A stretch of DNA of 28,358 nucleotides from UBA7236 sp044227505 (GCA_044227505.1 JBGAWP010000053.1:1-28358), one strand, 5' to 3'; positions 16,014 to 25,099 are shown, numbered from the stretch's first letter. Made by a program: numbers and translations. The notes: generated by a model not told the origin, from the letters alone.

Positions 16014-16874
16014 TTATAGTTTTCCGAATGAGGTAATATCAATACCTAACCCAATCCCGAGATATTTTTTCTTATTATAATTCCAATCGGCAACATTTTT
16101 CGTCAAACCAAAATCCCACCCATAAAACCCTACAATTTGAAATCCTTTGAGATTTAAACCAATTCCGGGATTAATAAAAAAAGCTAAACCATCTTCTGCA
16201 TATTTATATGGCTTTTCAATTAAACTTGTCGATGTATTATCCAATGTGATCTTGGAGAAACCAAAACCGAGACCTGTTGATATCCCAACCACGCTTTTCT
16301 TTGCTTCGATCCGCCTGTTTTTGAAAGTTTCCCAATTCATATTGTATGAAACAGACCCTCCAATTTTTAAGTCAGTTGTTATCTTACTTCCAATAGTATC
16401 ATTTAATGAAGGTCTTACTGCGAAAGGAATTGTAATTGCACTAAATTTTATAAAAGAATGCATAAGAACTATACGACTATTTTCAGGAATCTTAAGATAA
16501 CATTTTTTATTAAGATGGTCATTTTTTTTATCGGTAAAACTATCTGGATTCAATAACAGTTTATCTGGTGCATCGTTTGAGTGTTTAACTTCACTGGCTT
16601 TCCAATTGCCACTTATTTTAATTGCACTATCTATTTTTGATGTAATTGTTGTATCCTTTAATAATGTTCGTTGTATTTGAACCCCACCTTTGGTTTCGAT
16701 GATTGTCCAGCCGCTCTTCAGAACATCTTTCTTGGTTCCAATTTGAAAATATGCCGTATCTTGATAATCCCAATTGACATGAATTCTGTATCTATCGTAA
16801 GCGATTTTTACGTCTTGTCCATTTAGCTTAATGGTGGTTGAGATTAGGATTAGTAATATTAATTGTCGTGTCAT
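16014..16874 (-). CDS. Predicted exported protein, possibly a small outer-membrane barrel
   Basis: 286 residues from the ATG at 16874, chosen because MTRQLILLILISTTIKLNGQ is a normal signal peptide; the longer frame begins with a TTG at 16925 and puts 17 polar residues before it. The N-terminal part is a beta-rich region without a known motif. The C-terminal half has glycine-rich alternating strands (GISTGLGFGFSKITL, FFINPGIGLNLKGFQIVGFY, KYLGIGLGIDI), suggesting a porin-like barrel or outer-membrane-associated domain. I do not recognise the family. It follows the MBL-fold gene by 153 bases on the same strand, so co-transcription is possible but unproven. Confidence 0.7.
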   Translation of the reverse strand: MTRQLILLILISTTIKLNGQDVKIAYDRYRIHVNWDYQDTAYFQIGTKKDVLKSGWTIIETKGGVQIQRTLLKDTTITSKIDSAIKISGNWKASEVKHSNDAPDKLLLNPDSFTDKKNDHLNKKCYLKIPENSRIVLMHSFIKFSAITIPFAVRPSLNDTIGSKITTDLKIGGSVSYNMNWETFKNRRIEAKKSVVGISTGLGFGFSKITLDNTSTSLIEKPYKYAEDGLAFFINPGIGLNLKGFQIVGFYGWDFGLTKNVADWNYNKKKYLGIGLGIDITSFGKL

Positions 16875-17027
16875 AAAATCTTTTTTTAAATGAATGGTAA
16901 TAAATATTATACTTTTTATTTTCAAACAATTTATAAATTGTATATTAAATAATACAAAATAGCTACCCCATTTTTCATACTAGAATAAAAATCCCGAATA
17001 GCATTATTCCCTGCAGCAGTACTCGTC

Positions 17028-18524
17028 TTACTCATACTTCCCATATTGCCTATACTCAAACTCCTTCCCCTTCTTATTCCACTCCAATTTATGAATATCC
17101 CAACCTCTGCCCGCAGCAGCTCTTTCTAACTTTTGTGCAACAATTACTTTTTCACCATCTGTTCTTATGTTTATCATGCCGTAGACCGTTATTACACGTT
17201 CTTTTTTGGTGCCGGATTTAATTTTTGTAACGTCTACAAATTCTTTGCTTGAGCGGGCTAGTTCGGTGGAGAATATTAATGATCTGTCACCGCGGCTGTG
17301 TTTGCCTATTGTTCCTAGGGTATCGGGGCGTGGGTGGGTGTGGGGTTCGTTGTCGCCGCTTGAAATTACGGTGGCTATTGGATTTAATGCACGGAGAAAT
17401 TCGCTGGTAAAATCAGCACTTCCGTGGTGGCACGATTTAGCGATGTCAACTTCTAAAACTTTTCGCGCTTTTAGAATTGCTTGTTCCATTTGTGCATCAA
17501 GGGCTTTTCTTTGAGTGTCGCTGATGGATTTATCTTTTAATTGTTTTTTTATTGCTGCTACATCTACTTTCGAAAAATGCCTTAGTAGATGATATTCAGA
17601 TTCTGTATTCAGATCTCCACCCAATAATAATCTCAGGTTTCCAATAGTCAATTTAATTACAACGGAATGCCCGTTTTTTGTTTTTCCTTTACTGGCATCA
17701 AAAACAGGAAGTGCATCTTTGCCATTTACTTTTTCTGATACCGGTCCAATTATTTCCATTTGCATATTATTCTTTTTATACAAAGGAGCGGAACCTAAAC
17801 GCAGAGATTGTTTTGGTGCGGTAGATTTATTCATTGTAGTTAAAAATACTCCGGGCTTAACTACAGACTTATTTCTTTTTTTATATGCGGCATCTGTATC
17901 ACATAAATCGCTAACATAAGATTTTCCATTTTTGGTAACAATTGTTCCTAATGAATCCGGCCCCGAACCGGTTACTTCCACCATACCGTTGTGGTAGATT
18001 TTATTAATGCTGAATTGTTGCTTAGATCCTTTCGTTACGTCAAACACTTTTCCAAATCCTTTATAGTGATCTGCATCTGAGTGGGAAACTACAATGGTAA
18101 AAGGCGGCGGCGCTATTTTAGCTTTTAGTAAATTAAAACGCCATTTCAAAAATCGATACATATTATCACCGGGTCCGGCATCGATAATAAAATGTTTATC
18201 GTCGGGTGTTACAATATGGCAGCCATCTCCCTGTCCTACATCAATAAAGTTTACTTCAAGTATCCGTTGCGCTTGTATATCTTCTTCTTTTAAATATCCA
18301 TCTGCATTGCGGGCTCTTACTTTTATATAAGTTACTGTTTTTTCTCTTTCTTTTACTTCTATAGTTTCATACGAATTTCCTTTTAAATAAGGTTTCACAT
18401 AATCGCCAAATAATAATTCCTTTATAAAACTGAATTTTTTCTTTCCTGTTTTTTTGTCGGTTTTAAAACCTTTTAATTTAACAGACGGGTAAACAGCATA
18501 TGCTGTTTTAAGAGGTGAAGCCAT
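17028..18524 (-). CDS. Stand-alone ComEC-like metallo-beta-lactamase-fold hydrolase
   Basis: 498 residues. A short N-terminal region (1-88) looks like a beta-rich SH3-type domain, then VNFIDVGQGDG (91-101) opens the ComEC/Rec2-type MBL fold. The metal motif HSDADH (148-153) is complete. GGDLN (302-306), CHHGS (365-369) and SSGDNEPHTHPRPDT (388-402) supply the further ligand and signature positions. In ComEC this domain degrades one DNA strand during uptake; here there are no membrane helices, so it is a soluble nuclease/phosphodiesterase candidate. Homologues occur near defence genes, but the role here is unknown. An insertion (about 320-355) is helical. The ATG at 18524 follows a TG dinucleotide run on the other strand. 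Confidence 0.87.
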   Translation of the reverse strand: MASPLKTAYAVYPSVKLKGFKTDKKTGKKKFSFIKELLFGDYVKPYLKGNSYETIEVKEREKTVTYIKVRARNADGYLKEEDIQAQRILEVNFIDVGQGDGCHIVTPDDKHFIIDAGPGDNMYRFLKWRFNLLKAKIAPPPFTIVVSHSDADHYKGFGKVFDVTKGSKQQFSINKIYHNGMVEVTGSGPDSLGTIVTKNGKSYVSDLCDTDAAYKKRNKSVVKPGVFLTTMNKSTAPKQSLRLGSAPLYKKNNMQMEIIGPVSEKVNGKDALPVFDASKGKTKNGHSVVIKLTIGNLRLLLGGDLNTESEYHLLRHFSKVDVAAIKKQLKDKSISDTQRKALDAQMEQAILKARKVLEVDIAKSCHHGSADFTSEFLRALNPIATVISSGDNEPHTHPRPDTLGTIGKHSRGDRSLIFSTELARSSKEFVDVTKIKSGTKKERVITVYGMINIRTDGEKVIVAQKLERAAAGRGWDIHKLEWNKKGKEFEYRQYGKYE

Positions 18525-18561
18525 GTGTGTGTGTTTAGGTAAAAGTTATTCGTGTTCAGGC

Positions 18562-18604
18562 ACATAAATAATCTTAGAAATTATCGTGTAAAGATTATTT
18601 ATGT
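18562..18604. promoter_or_regulatory. 14-bp perfect inverted repeat upstream of the MBL-fold gene
   Basis: ACATAAATAATCTT (18562-18575) and AAGATTATTTATGT (18591-18604) are exact reverse complements separated by 15 bases. It lies 38-80 bases upstream of the ATG at 18524, a position suited to an operator or an mRNA leader hairpin. No protein partner is identified. Confidence 0.5.
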
Positions 18605-18669
18605 AAAACCAGTTTAAATATATAAACACCCTATTTACCGAGGTAGCATTTTACAAATTCTGCATTAGA

Positions 18670-18687
18670 TTCACTATTTATAGTGAA
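18670..18687. repeat. Palindrome TTCACTATTTATAGTGAA, copy 2
   Basis: Identical to the copy at 15932-15949. It is intergenic, upstream of the MBL-fold gene. Confidence 0.8.
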
Positions 18688-18791
18688 TGGTTTTATCAAT
18701 TCCTCATAAAAACGGGATCTTTTTTACATTTTATGTAAGTCAAAAAAGGGTAAAATCTCCATAAGTTATTGGAAATCAGACCAAAAAATAA

Positions 18792-18826
18792 AAAACCTCA
18801 CAGGTCTCCGAGACCTGTGAGGTTTT
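18792..18826 (-). terminator. Strong hairpin downstream of the T9SS repeat protein
   Basis: The arms AAAACCTCACAGGTCTC and its complement pair perfectly around one central base and are flanked by A and T runs, so it works as an intrinsic terminator on either strand. It lies 58 bases after the stop at 18884. Nearly identical copies are at 23429-23463 and 25171-25201. Confidence 0.8.
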
Positions 18827-18883
18827 CTTAATGATCTGACAACATCAGACCAATTAATCGGAAACTTTAAACCACCTCAGTCC

Positions 18884-20980
18884 TCATTCCTTCACGAATT
18901 TTCCTCCCTTTCTTTTCTCCCCATCCCCAATTAAAATCGTATAAATACCCTTTGCAAGATCGCTCACATTTAATTCTTTATTTTCAGAATTATTTAATTT
19001 TTGTGTTAATACTTTTTGTCCAAGTGAATTATATATTTCAAATTCAATATTATTATTAAATCCTTTTGTTTCAATAAATAATATGGTGCTTGTCGGGTTG
19101 GGATATATATTTATGGAAATGTTTTCATTATTGTAATTATTTATTGTTTTACAACTATTTATAATTGCATAAGCAGTGGAGTTTTTAAAACAGCCAAATC
19201 CATTGGTGGTTTTTACTTTGTAATTTCCGGCGGTTGTGGCAAAATAAATATTACTTGTTGCTCCTGGTATGGGTGTTGCTCCGTTATACCACTGAAAGGA
19301 AAAACCTATTCCGTTTGCAGTTTTTAATTTGATGGATGCATCAAAACACAGATCATTTGTTGCATCAACATTGGTAATTACAAGATTCGGTTTTGGGTTT
19401 CTTATTACAAGTATAGAATCGGAAATATCATCGCAAATTCCATTACTGATATATACTTGATAATTTCCTGTTTGAATTGCTGTGTAATTTGATGAGGTTG
19501 CTCCTGCGATATTTACTCCGTTTTTTTTCCATTGATATGTATAACCAAAATCAATAGGTGCATTTAGTATTACGCTGCTTCCTGCACAAAATGTTGTGGG
19601 ACCGGAAGGAGTTATAGTGGAAGTAATGAAGCACTCAGGAAATAACTTTATAACCCAATAATCAAACGTGATACCATAATTTGATTCTGTTTTATCTCCA
19701 GATATACCAGTATTTGATAAACCTACAGCAACAAATCCGCCATCATCTGTCTGTACTAAATCAGTTAGTGCATCCGATTGGGAGCCTCTGATCGTATTTT
19801 GCCATTGAATGTTGCCGATACTATCTAATTTAAGAATCCAATAATCATTGGTTTGATTTATTTCTGTTTTATCTCCTGAAATCCCTGATGAAGAATTTCC
19901 GCCAATTATATACCCATTATCATAAGTTGGTTTCACTGCATACCCATAATCTGGAGATTCACCTCCAATGGTATTCTGCCATTCAACATTACCCGTAGCA
20001 TCAAGTTTAACAACCCAGTAATCCGTAAATCCAATATTTGGCTCTGATTTATCTCCTGAAATTCCGGAGTTTGACCAGCCGAAACAAATGTACCCTCCAT
20101 CATCTGTATGCTCCATAGAATTAAGAATTTCGGCTCCGTTGCCGCCTATACTTTTCTGCCATTCAATAACACCCGAACTGTCCATCTTTATGATCCACCA
20201 ATCATTTAAACCATTGCTCACTTCTGTTTTATCTCCACTTATTCCTGAATCTGACCTACCACCGAGGAGATAGCCATTGTCACTTGTAATTAATATACTA
20301 TGCAAAAATTCTGTTCCTTCTCCTTGAATAGTGTTTTGCCATTCAATATCTCCAATACTGTTCAATTTAATGATCCAGTAATCCTCCAAACCCAATACGC
20401 CTTCTGTTTTATTCCCGGAACTGTCAGACATAGAGTGTCCGCCTACAAGGTAACCACCATCAGGAGTTTGTTTTATATCACCAAGGTCGTCGAACGAATT
20501 TCCTCCGAGAGTTTTATCCCACTCAACATTGCCATTACTATCCGTTTTTACTATCCAATAGTCCTCGGTACTAGGATTGTCAGAAAAATTTGGTTCTGTT
20601 TTATCTCCTGAGATGTTGGAATAAGAGGACCCGCCAATGATATATCCTCCGTCGGCAGTTTGGTAAACCTTACTTAAATATTCAAGTCCATCGCCACCAA
20701 TAGTTTTATCCCATTCAATACTTCCTGCTTCATTAATTTTTACAATCCAGTAATCCATCGTGCCTATACAGTTTTCTGATTTATCCGGTGAGATATTGGA
20801 ATTTGAATTACCACCGATAATATATCCACCGTCACTGGTTTTACAAATACTGTATGGGTAATCTGAATCACTTCCGCCAATTGTATTCTGCCAATTTATT
20901 CCAGGAGCAACCTGAGAAAACAAATTAATTGTTATAAACAAATTTCCAATGCTGGTAAACAGGAGAGTTTTTATTTTCAT
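18884..20980 (-). CDS. Secreted repeat protein with Ig-like domains and T9SS sorting tail
   Basis: 698 residues. Signal peptide 1-23 (LFITINLFSQ). Residues about 27-446 hold seven units of about 60 residues, each with GGYIIGG, SGISGDKTE, DYWIVK and WQNTIGG-type landmarks, probably a beta-propeller. Two Ig/PKD-like domains follow (about 456-526 and 535-608; TYQWKKNGVNIAGATSSNY, SFQWYNGATPIPGATSNIY). The tail 622-698 (INIYPNPTSTILFIET, LAKGIYTILIGDGE) is the type A T9SS C-terminal signal, which directs export across the outer membrane and surface attachment. Such proteins are typical surface or adhesion-related products of Bacteroidota; the ligand is unknown. The downstream hairpin terminates it, and a TAATTTTG element precedes it. 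Confidence 0.9.
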   Translation of the reverse strand: MKIKTLLFTSIGNLFITINLFSQVAPGINWQNTIGGSDSDYPYSICKTSDGGYIIGGNSNSNISPDKSENCIGTMDYWIVKINEAGSIEWDKTIGGDGLEYLSKVYQTADGGYIIGGSSYSNISGDKTEPNFSDNPSTEDYWIVKTDSNGNVEWDKTLGGNSFDDLGDIKQTPDGGYLVGGHSMSDSSGNKTEGVLGLEDYWIIKLNSIGDIEWQNTIQGEGTEFLHSILITSDNGYLLGGRSDSGISGDKTEVSNGLNDWWIIKMDSSGVIEWQKSIGGNGAEILNSMEHTDDGGYICFGWSNSGISGDKSEPNIGFTDYWVVKLDATGNVEWQNTIGGESPDYGYAVKPTYDNGYIIGGNSSSGISGDKTEINQTNDYWILKLDSIGNIQWQNTIRGSQSDALTDLVQTDDGGFVAVGLSNTGISGDKTESNYGITFDYWVIKLFPECFITSTITPSGPTTFCAGSSVILNAPIDFGYTYQWKKNGVNIAGATSSNYTAIQTGNYQVYISNGICDDISDSILVIRNPKPNLVITNVDATNDLCFDASIKLKTANGIGFSFQWYNGATPIPGATSNIYFATTAGNYKVKTTNGFGCFKNSTAYAIINSCKTINNYNNENISINIYPNPTSTILFIETKGFNNNIEFEIYNSLGQKVLTQKLNNSENKELNVSDLAKGIYTILIGDGEKRKGGKFVKE

Positions 20981-21303
20981 AACAGATAATTTGGTGTCAA
21001 AATTAAGCTTTTAAAAATAAGATAATTAGTAGTAAATCAATTCTGCAATAAAACAAAAACCTCACAATTCACAAAGACCTATGGCGTTTTAATTTCCGAA
21101 AACCATAACCTCAAAAGTACCTCACTCTTTAACCTGTCATTTTTGCGAATAATATTGAACCCACCTAATATTTGGGAATAATTGTAGCAATCCATTTCTT
21201 CTCTTATACCATCGAAAGGGCGGTGGTATTTACAATGACCCATTAATTTATCCTCGTCAAATGTTTTTTCTCCAGAAGATTTCTGTTTCTCATTATAAAA
21301 ACA
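20981..21303. other. Intergenic stretch with relic hairpin sequence
   Basis: Holds the promoter of the T9SS repeat protein near 20998. At 21056-21083, AAAAACCTCACAATTCACAAAG resembles a decayed left arm of the CCTCACAGG hairpin. A palindromic ACCTAATATTTGGGAATAATT lies near 21163. No gene is supported. Confidence 0.45.
20998..21005 (-). promoter_or_regulatory. -7 element (TAATTTTG on the minus strand)
   Basis: CAAAATTA on the plus strand matches TAnnTTTG read leftward, 17 bases before the ATG at 20980. The -33 box is not obvious. Confidence 0.45.
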
Positions 21304-23040
21304 TCATCTAACAAAATAAACCTTTTTGATTTTATTATTTTCAATGTGATAGATTACAGTAGCTTCTATTATTGTGTCATTAAACTGAACACGCTCTTTG
21401 TCTATTACAACATTTCCTTGTACTATACGGTCTAATAATTGACAATGTAAATTTGGAGTCTCTTCAAACATTTTTGAATAGGTTTTCCGCATTTCTTCCT
21501 TGCCTTTATATCGAAATTTATCCGGGAAGTTATAAATTTCAACATCATCAGCATAAGGTTCTAAAAAAGCATCAATATTTCTACTGTTATATGCATTTAA
21601 TTGTCGTTGTGCTAATGCAGATGGGGTTTCTTCAATTAGTGTTTCGGGACTAAAAACTACTCCTTTATTGATCACACGAAATATTTTTGTGATGTTTTCA
21701 ATACTGTCAATTGGATTGGCATTTAACAGAATCAAATTCGCTTTTTTACCCACCGTAACAGTTCCAAATTCACTTTCTTTATTTAGAATTTTTGCCCCAT
21801 TAATTGTTGAAGCTTGAATGATCTGCCAATTGCTCATACCAACTTTTTGCATTGCGATTACTTCATTTAAATAGGAAGAAGCGTGTAAAGTGCCTATATT
21901 ACCGGCATCTGTTCCGGTAGCAATTAACACGCCGGCATCGGATAGTTTTTTAAGATTTTCTGATTGAATTGTTTTGCTTTCATTCCTTTTTGCAACATTT
22001 TCTATTGAATTTGCGCGATTTTTATATTTATTTACAAGGGAAGTATCTGATAAATGCTTTAAGTCAAATAATGAACCTAATTGATATGGATCAGCTTTTA
22101 GCAATTCGTGATCACTGAAGTTATTTATTTGACCATAAGTATTGTTATAACCACTGCGAACTATCAGAGTTGGACAAAGGATGGTTTTGTGTTTTATTAG
22201 TAATTGTACAAAATCATCTGTTATATATTCATCATCAATAGAGTGCACTAAAAAATCACAACCATTTTCTACAGCAAGTTGTGCTGTAATTCGTTGAGTT
22301 GCGTGTACGGCTACTTTTAAATTATTTTTATGCGCTTCTTCAATAATGGCTTTTATTACAGGTAAATTTTTTCTGGCACTGGCTTCTACCCCTAAACTAT
22401 CTCTGTTTGCTATGTACCAAATTTTGATAAAATCCGGATGATAAGGTAATTGTTGCTGCACCATTTTTATGCCATCCTCAATGGTTTTTACTAATCTAAA
22501 TGGTTCATCATCGTTTAAATTTTCATATACTTTAGGTTCGAAGGTTGTCAACAACGGACCAGTCATATAAATAGATGGCGCGTAGAGTTCATTTTTATAT
22601 AATTCTCTTTGTTTCAATAAATTATATGTTGAGCCAACATCAATTACATTAGTAATACCATTTTGCAAATACCTGCGTAATTTGTCTTCTATCGTTTGAT
22701 TTGACACTTCTATTTCTTTATCATATGGCATCACATTTCTTAAATCAATGGCATCCGGACGAGTATATAAACCTCCGTTTTGAAAAAAATGTATGTGGGC
22801 ATCAGTTAGTCCCGGAAACAAATATTTACCGGTTCCGTCAATTACTGTTACATTCTCAGGGATTTTTATTTTACTTGATTGAATTTTAGTAATTATGTCA
22901 TTGGTTATAACAACTGTTTGATTAGGAATCAATTTTTGTTTTTCAACTTCGGCTACGGTTACATTAGTTATATAGGTCTGAGCGAAAAGAGAGAATGATG
23001 CAATTAGTAAAAGGAGGGTGAAAAGTATTTTGTTTATCAT
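21304..23040 (-). CDS. Exported amidohydrolase fused to a C-terminal SnoaL-like domain
   Basis: 578 residues with signal peptide 1-21 (LLIASFSLFAQ). Residues about 40-465 form an amidohydrolase TIM-barrel of the imidazolonepropionase-like group: FPGLTDAHIHF with His82/His84, Lys206 in PDFIKIWY (carbamylated-lysine position), His246 (VAVHATQ), His266 (LVHSIDD) and Asp378 (ATGTDAG). Thus all metal and base positions are present. Residues about 475-578 (LNAYNSRNIDAFLEPYADDV, EIYNFPDKFRYKGKEEM) are an NTF2/SnoaL-like domain, often a small-molecule binding or assembly module. Substrate unknown; periplasmic cyclic-amide or dipeptide hydrolysis is plausible. The fusion is uncommon. It is monocistronic by spacing. 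Confidence 0.9.
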   Translation of the reverse strand: MINKILFTLLLLIASFSLFAQTYITNVTVAEVEKQKLIPNQTVVITNDIITKIQSSKIKIPENVTVIDGTGKYLFPGLTDAHIHFFQNGGLYTRPDAIDLRNVMPYDKEIEVSNQTIEDKLRRYLQNGITNVIDVGSTYNLLKQRELYKNELYAPSIYMTGPLLTTFEPKVYENLNDDEPFRLVKTIEDGIKMVQQQLPYHPDFIKIWYIANRDSLGVEASARKNLPVIKAIIEEAHKNNLKVAVHATQRITAQLAVENGCDFLVHSIDDEYITDDFVQLLIKHKTILCPTLIVRSGYNNTYGQINNFSDHELLKADPYQLGSLFDLKHLSDTSLVNKYKNRANSIENVAKRNESKTIQSENLKKLSDAGVLIATGTDAGNIGTLHASSYLNEVIAMQKVGMSNWQIIQASTINGAKILNKESEFGTVTVGKKANLILLNANPIDSIENITKIFRVINKGVVFSPETLIEETPSALAQRQLNAYNSRNIDAFLEPYADDVEIYNFPDKFRYKGKEEMRKTYSKMFEETPNLHCQLLDRIVQGNVVIDKERVQFNDTIIEATVIYHIENNKIKKVYFVR

Positions 23041-23462
23041 AATTGTGTTGGTTAATTATTTTTTAATACTGTTTTTTTTGCTTATGATTTGTTTTGGCGT
23101 TCAACCAGTTTGCACCTAGAGTACTATTTGCACATCCCATCCCTTACACTCAAAAACACACTCAACTCATTCCACGCTAAATCCTCCTACCAACTATGTG
23201 CAAATCTCCTAATACAATCTCAATATACAGATCTTGATAATACTTAATCTAAAAATACAAACTCCAGAACAATCTCATCAACTTTTTGCAAATATTTCAA
23301 CAGATTTACTAATTATAGTGAATATTATTAGAAATTTTTCATTGTTACACTCTTATTACTGCATTTTTTTCAAGCCAAAAACAGTTGGATCCATTCAAAT
23401 TATTGAAAATCAATCACCAGTAAGCGCAAAAAACCTCACAGGTCTCCAAGACCTGTGAGGTT
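23041..23462. repeat. Composite repeat: palindrome plus hairpin 106 bases apart, copy 2
   Basis: Intergenic stretch with no gene. It includes the diverged palindrome TTTACTAATTATAGTGAA (23305-23322) and the hairpin (23429-23463). Spacing and the shared TTATTGAAAATCA match the copy at 18670-18826. The 5' part, 23041-23280, should hold the amidohydrolase promoter, but no TAnnTTTG match is clear. Confidence 0.6.
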
Positions 23463-23463
23463 T
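23429..23463 (-). terminator. Hairpin terminator at the end of the S33 hydrolase gene
   Basis: AAAACCTCACAGGTCT, loop CCA, then the complement and TTTT. The arm touches the TAA stop at 23463-23465, so termination is immediate. Confidence 0.8.
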
Positions 23464-24968
23464 TATTTCAATTTACCCATAATATCCTCCGTTACAAACT
23501 CCATTTTTTTCCTCCCCATCACACAATCAACATTCATCTTTATTTCCGGATCAAAATAAAATGTTGCGGCAATTGTTCGGGTGCAATCGTCGATGAACAT
23601 GGCAGCATGGGAGGCAGTCGGAACGATTATAATAGTGGAGTTAGAAAGTGTTTCGGAGGTTATATTTGCAAATAAGGGAGGACACACAGGATCGTACTCT
23701 CCTGCAAAAATTAATGTGGGAATATTACTATTTACTGCATCAAAATATTCTTTTGGAGGAATTTCCGGACGGTATATTTTATTAATTGCACTGTCTAAAC
23801 CGGGAGTAATAAAAGACGCAAAATCAGGAAATGTTTTTATGATGTAATTTTCTGTTTCTTCGGGGTGTCGGGGTTTGGTTTCGTATCCGAGAATGGCACG
23901 GCTTTGTGCGGAGGAGAATTCTCCAAAGGAGTTTGGATCATTAAAAATCAAGGCCCATTGTAATAGAACGGAATCGTTGCCCTTTGCAATTTCCTGCAAT
24001 GCTAATGGTATTAATGTAATAGAATAGGGATCTAACATTGCAGTCCATACTGACCAAACAAAATCTTCATCATCAAAATAATTAGTTTGTATAATCTTTC
24101 CAACTGAATCTAAATTGGAAATTGCAAAGGGATCTTTTTGAAGGCGCTGAGTGATCTTTAAAAAATCATTTCGAATGGAAGGAAAAAGATGATTGTAAAG
24201 TGAATCTTCTTTTATTCTTTTTTCCAGCACCTTAAAACAAGTATCAAAAGGCTGCACAAAATCTAACCAGGGTGCATTGGGTGGAAACGGGGAATCAAGT
24301 ATTACACTTTTTATGTGTTTCGGAAAACTGCGCATCAAATGCAATGCAACAGTTGTTCCATGAGATACAGAATAAATACTCCAATCATTTATTCCCAATT
24401 CTTGCCTAATGGTTTCTGCATCAGAAGCAGATTGCAGGGAAGAAAAGTCGGAAAGCAGAACACCTTGCTTCAATAAAGTTTCTTTGCAATCAGCATACAA
24501 TATGGTCTCATTTAATATCTGCTCCTCCTCAGGAAGTGTATCCGAAATACCATGTAATAATTCATCCAACGATTTACATAAAGCGGGTTCTGAAAATCCT
24601 GTTCCGCGATAATCAAAAAACACCAGGGAATGTTCTTGTCTTAATTTTGAAAAGGTTTTTGATCTTAAATACCGTGGAAAATTGGAGAGTGTAGCAATGC
24701 CCGGTCCTCCATGTAAATATAAAAGAGGTTCGCGAGGAGTAAGTGAAAGTGCTGGGGCAATGGCAACTGCAATAAAATATTTTTCGTTTCTGGGTTCAAC
24801 ATAGTTTTTTTCAACAGGTAATAAAAAGCAACTCACTTTATTGGTATCTGCCCAAACAATATCAAGTCCGATCTCCTTGCATGAACAATTGTTTGCTGAC
24901 AAATTACTTTGGCAAAAACTTGTGATGCATGTAACAATTAGAAAAATTATAAATAAGAATAATTTCAT
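23463..24968 (-). CDS. Exported S33-family alpha/beta-hydrolase (tripeptidyl/prolyl aminopeptidase-like)
   Basis: 501 residues, signal peptide 1-20 (ITSFCQ). Oxyanion motif HGGPG (86-90), DYRGTGFSEPAL (119-130) and the nucleophile elbow SVSHGT with Ser202. The acid is Asp426 (FAGEYDPVCPP) and the base His454 (PTASHAAM). The arrangement, with a large helical lid between about 210 and 400 and a C-terminal TAP-like segment, matches secreted tripeptidyl aminopeptidases and prolyl iminopeptidases, which release N-terminal peptides or proline. The elbow has Ser in place of the usual first Gly (S-V-S-H-G), which is unusual but seen in some relatives. Likely periplasmic peptide turnover. The strong hairpin follows its stop. 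Confidence 0.88.
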   Translation of the reverse strand: MKLFLFIIFLIVTCITSFCQSNLSANNCSCKEIGLDIVWADTNKVSCFLLPVEKNYVEPRNEKYFIAVAIAPALSLTPREPLLYLHGGPGIATLSNFPRYLRSKTFSKLRQEHSLVFFDYRGTGFSEPALCKSLDELLHGISDTLPEEEQILNETILYADCKETLLKQGVLLSDFSSLQSASDAETIRQELGINDWSIYSVSHGTTVALHLMRSFPKHIKSVILDSPFPPNAPWLDFVQPFDTCFKVLEKRIKEDSLYNHLFPSIRNDFLKITQRLQKDPFAISNLDSVGKIIQTNYFDDEDFVWSVWTAMLDPYSITLIPLALQEIAKGNDSVLLQWALIFNDPNSFGEFSSAQSRAILGYETKPRHPEETENYIIKTFPDFASFITPGLDSAINKIYRPEIPPKEYFDAVNSNIPTLIFAGEYDPVCPPLFANITSETLSNSTIIIVPTASHAAMFIDDCTRTIAATFYFDPEIKMNVDCVMGRKKMEFVTEDIMGKLK

Positions 24969-25062
24969 TGAGCTTAATTGGTCTCAGAAAACTTTAAACT
25001 TAAAAATGGCTTAAATTTCATTTAAATAAATATATTCTTTTGGGTATGGCAAGGTAAGGTAA

Positions 25063-25099
25063 ATTATCAAAACTTGCAAAAATTACAAGTTTTGATAAT
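25063..25099. promoter_or_regulatory. 14-bp perfect inverted repeat upstream of the S33 hydrolase
   Basis: ATTATCAAAACTTG (25063-25076) and CAAGTTTTGATAAT (25086-25099) are exact reverse complements with a 9-base loop. It lies about 95 bases upstream of the ATG at 24968, between that gene and the amylase terminator. It could be an operator or a second terminator; no T tract follows on the minus strand. Confidence 0.5.

Larger units (their letters stand above)
18605..18883. repeat. Composite repeat: palindrome plus hairpin 104 bases apart, copy 1
   Basis: The palindrome TTCACTATTTATAGTGAA (18670-18687) and the CCTCACAGG hairpin (18792-18826) are 104 bases apart. The same pair recurs at 23305-23322 and 23429-23463, 106 bases apart, and both share TTATTGnAAATCA near the hairpin. 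The stretch contains no gene. Confidence 0.65.
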
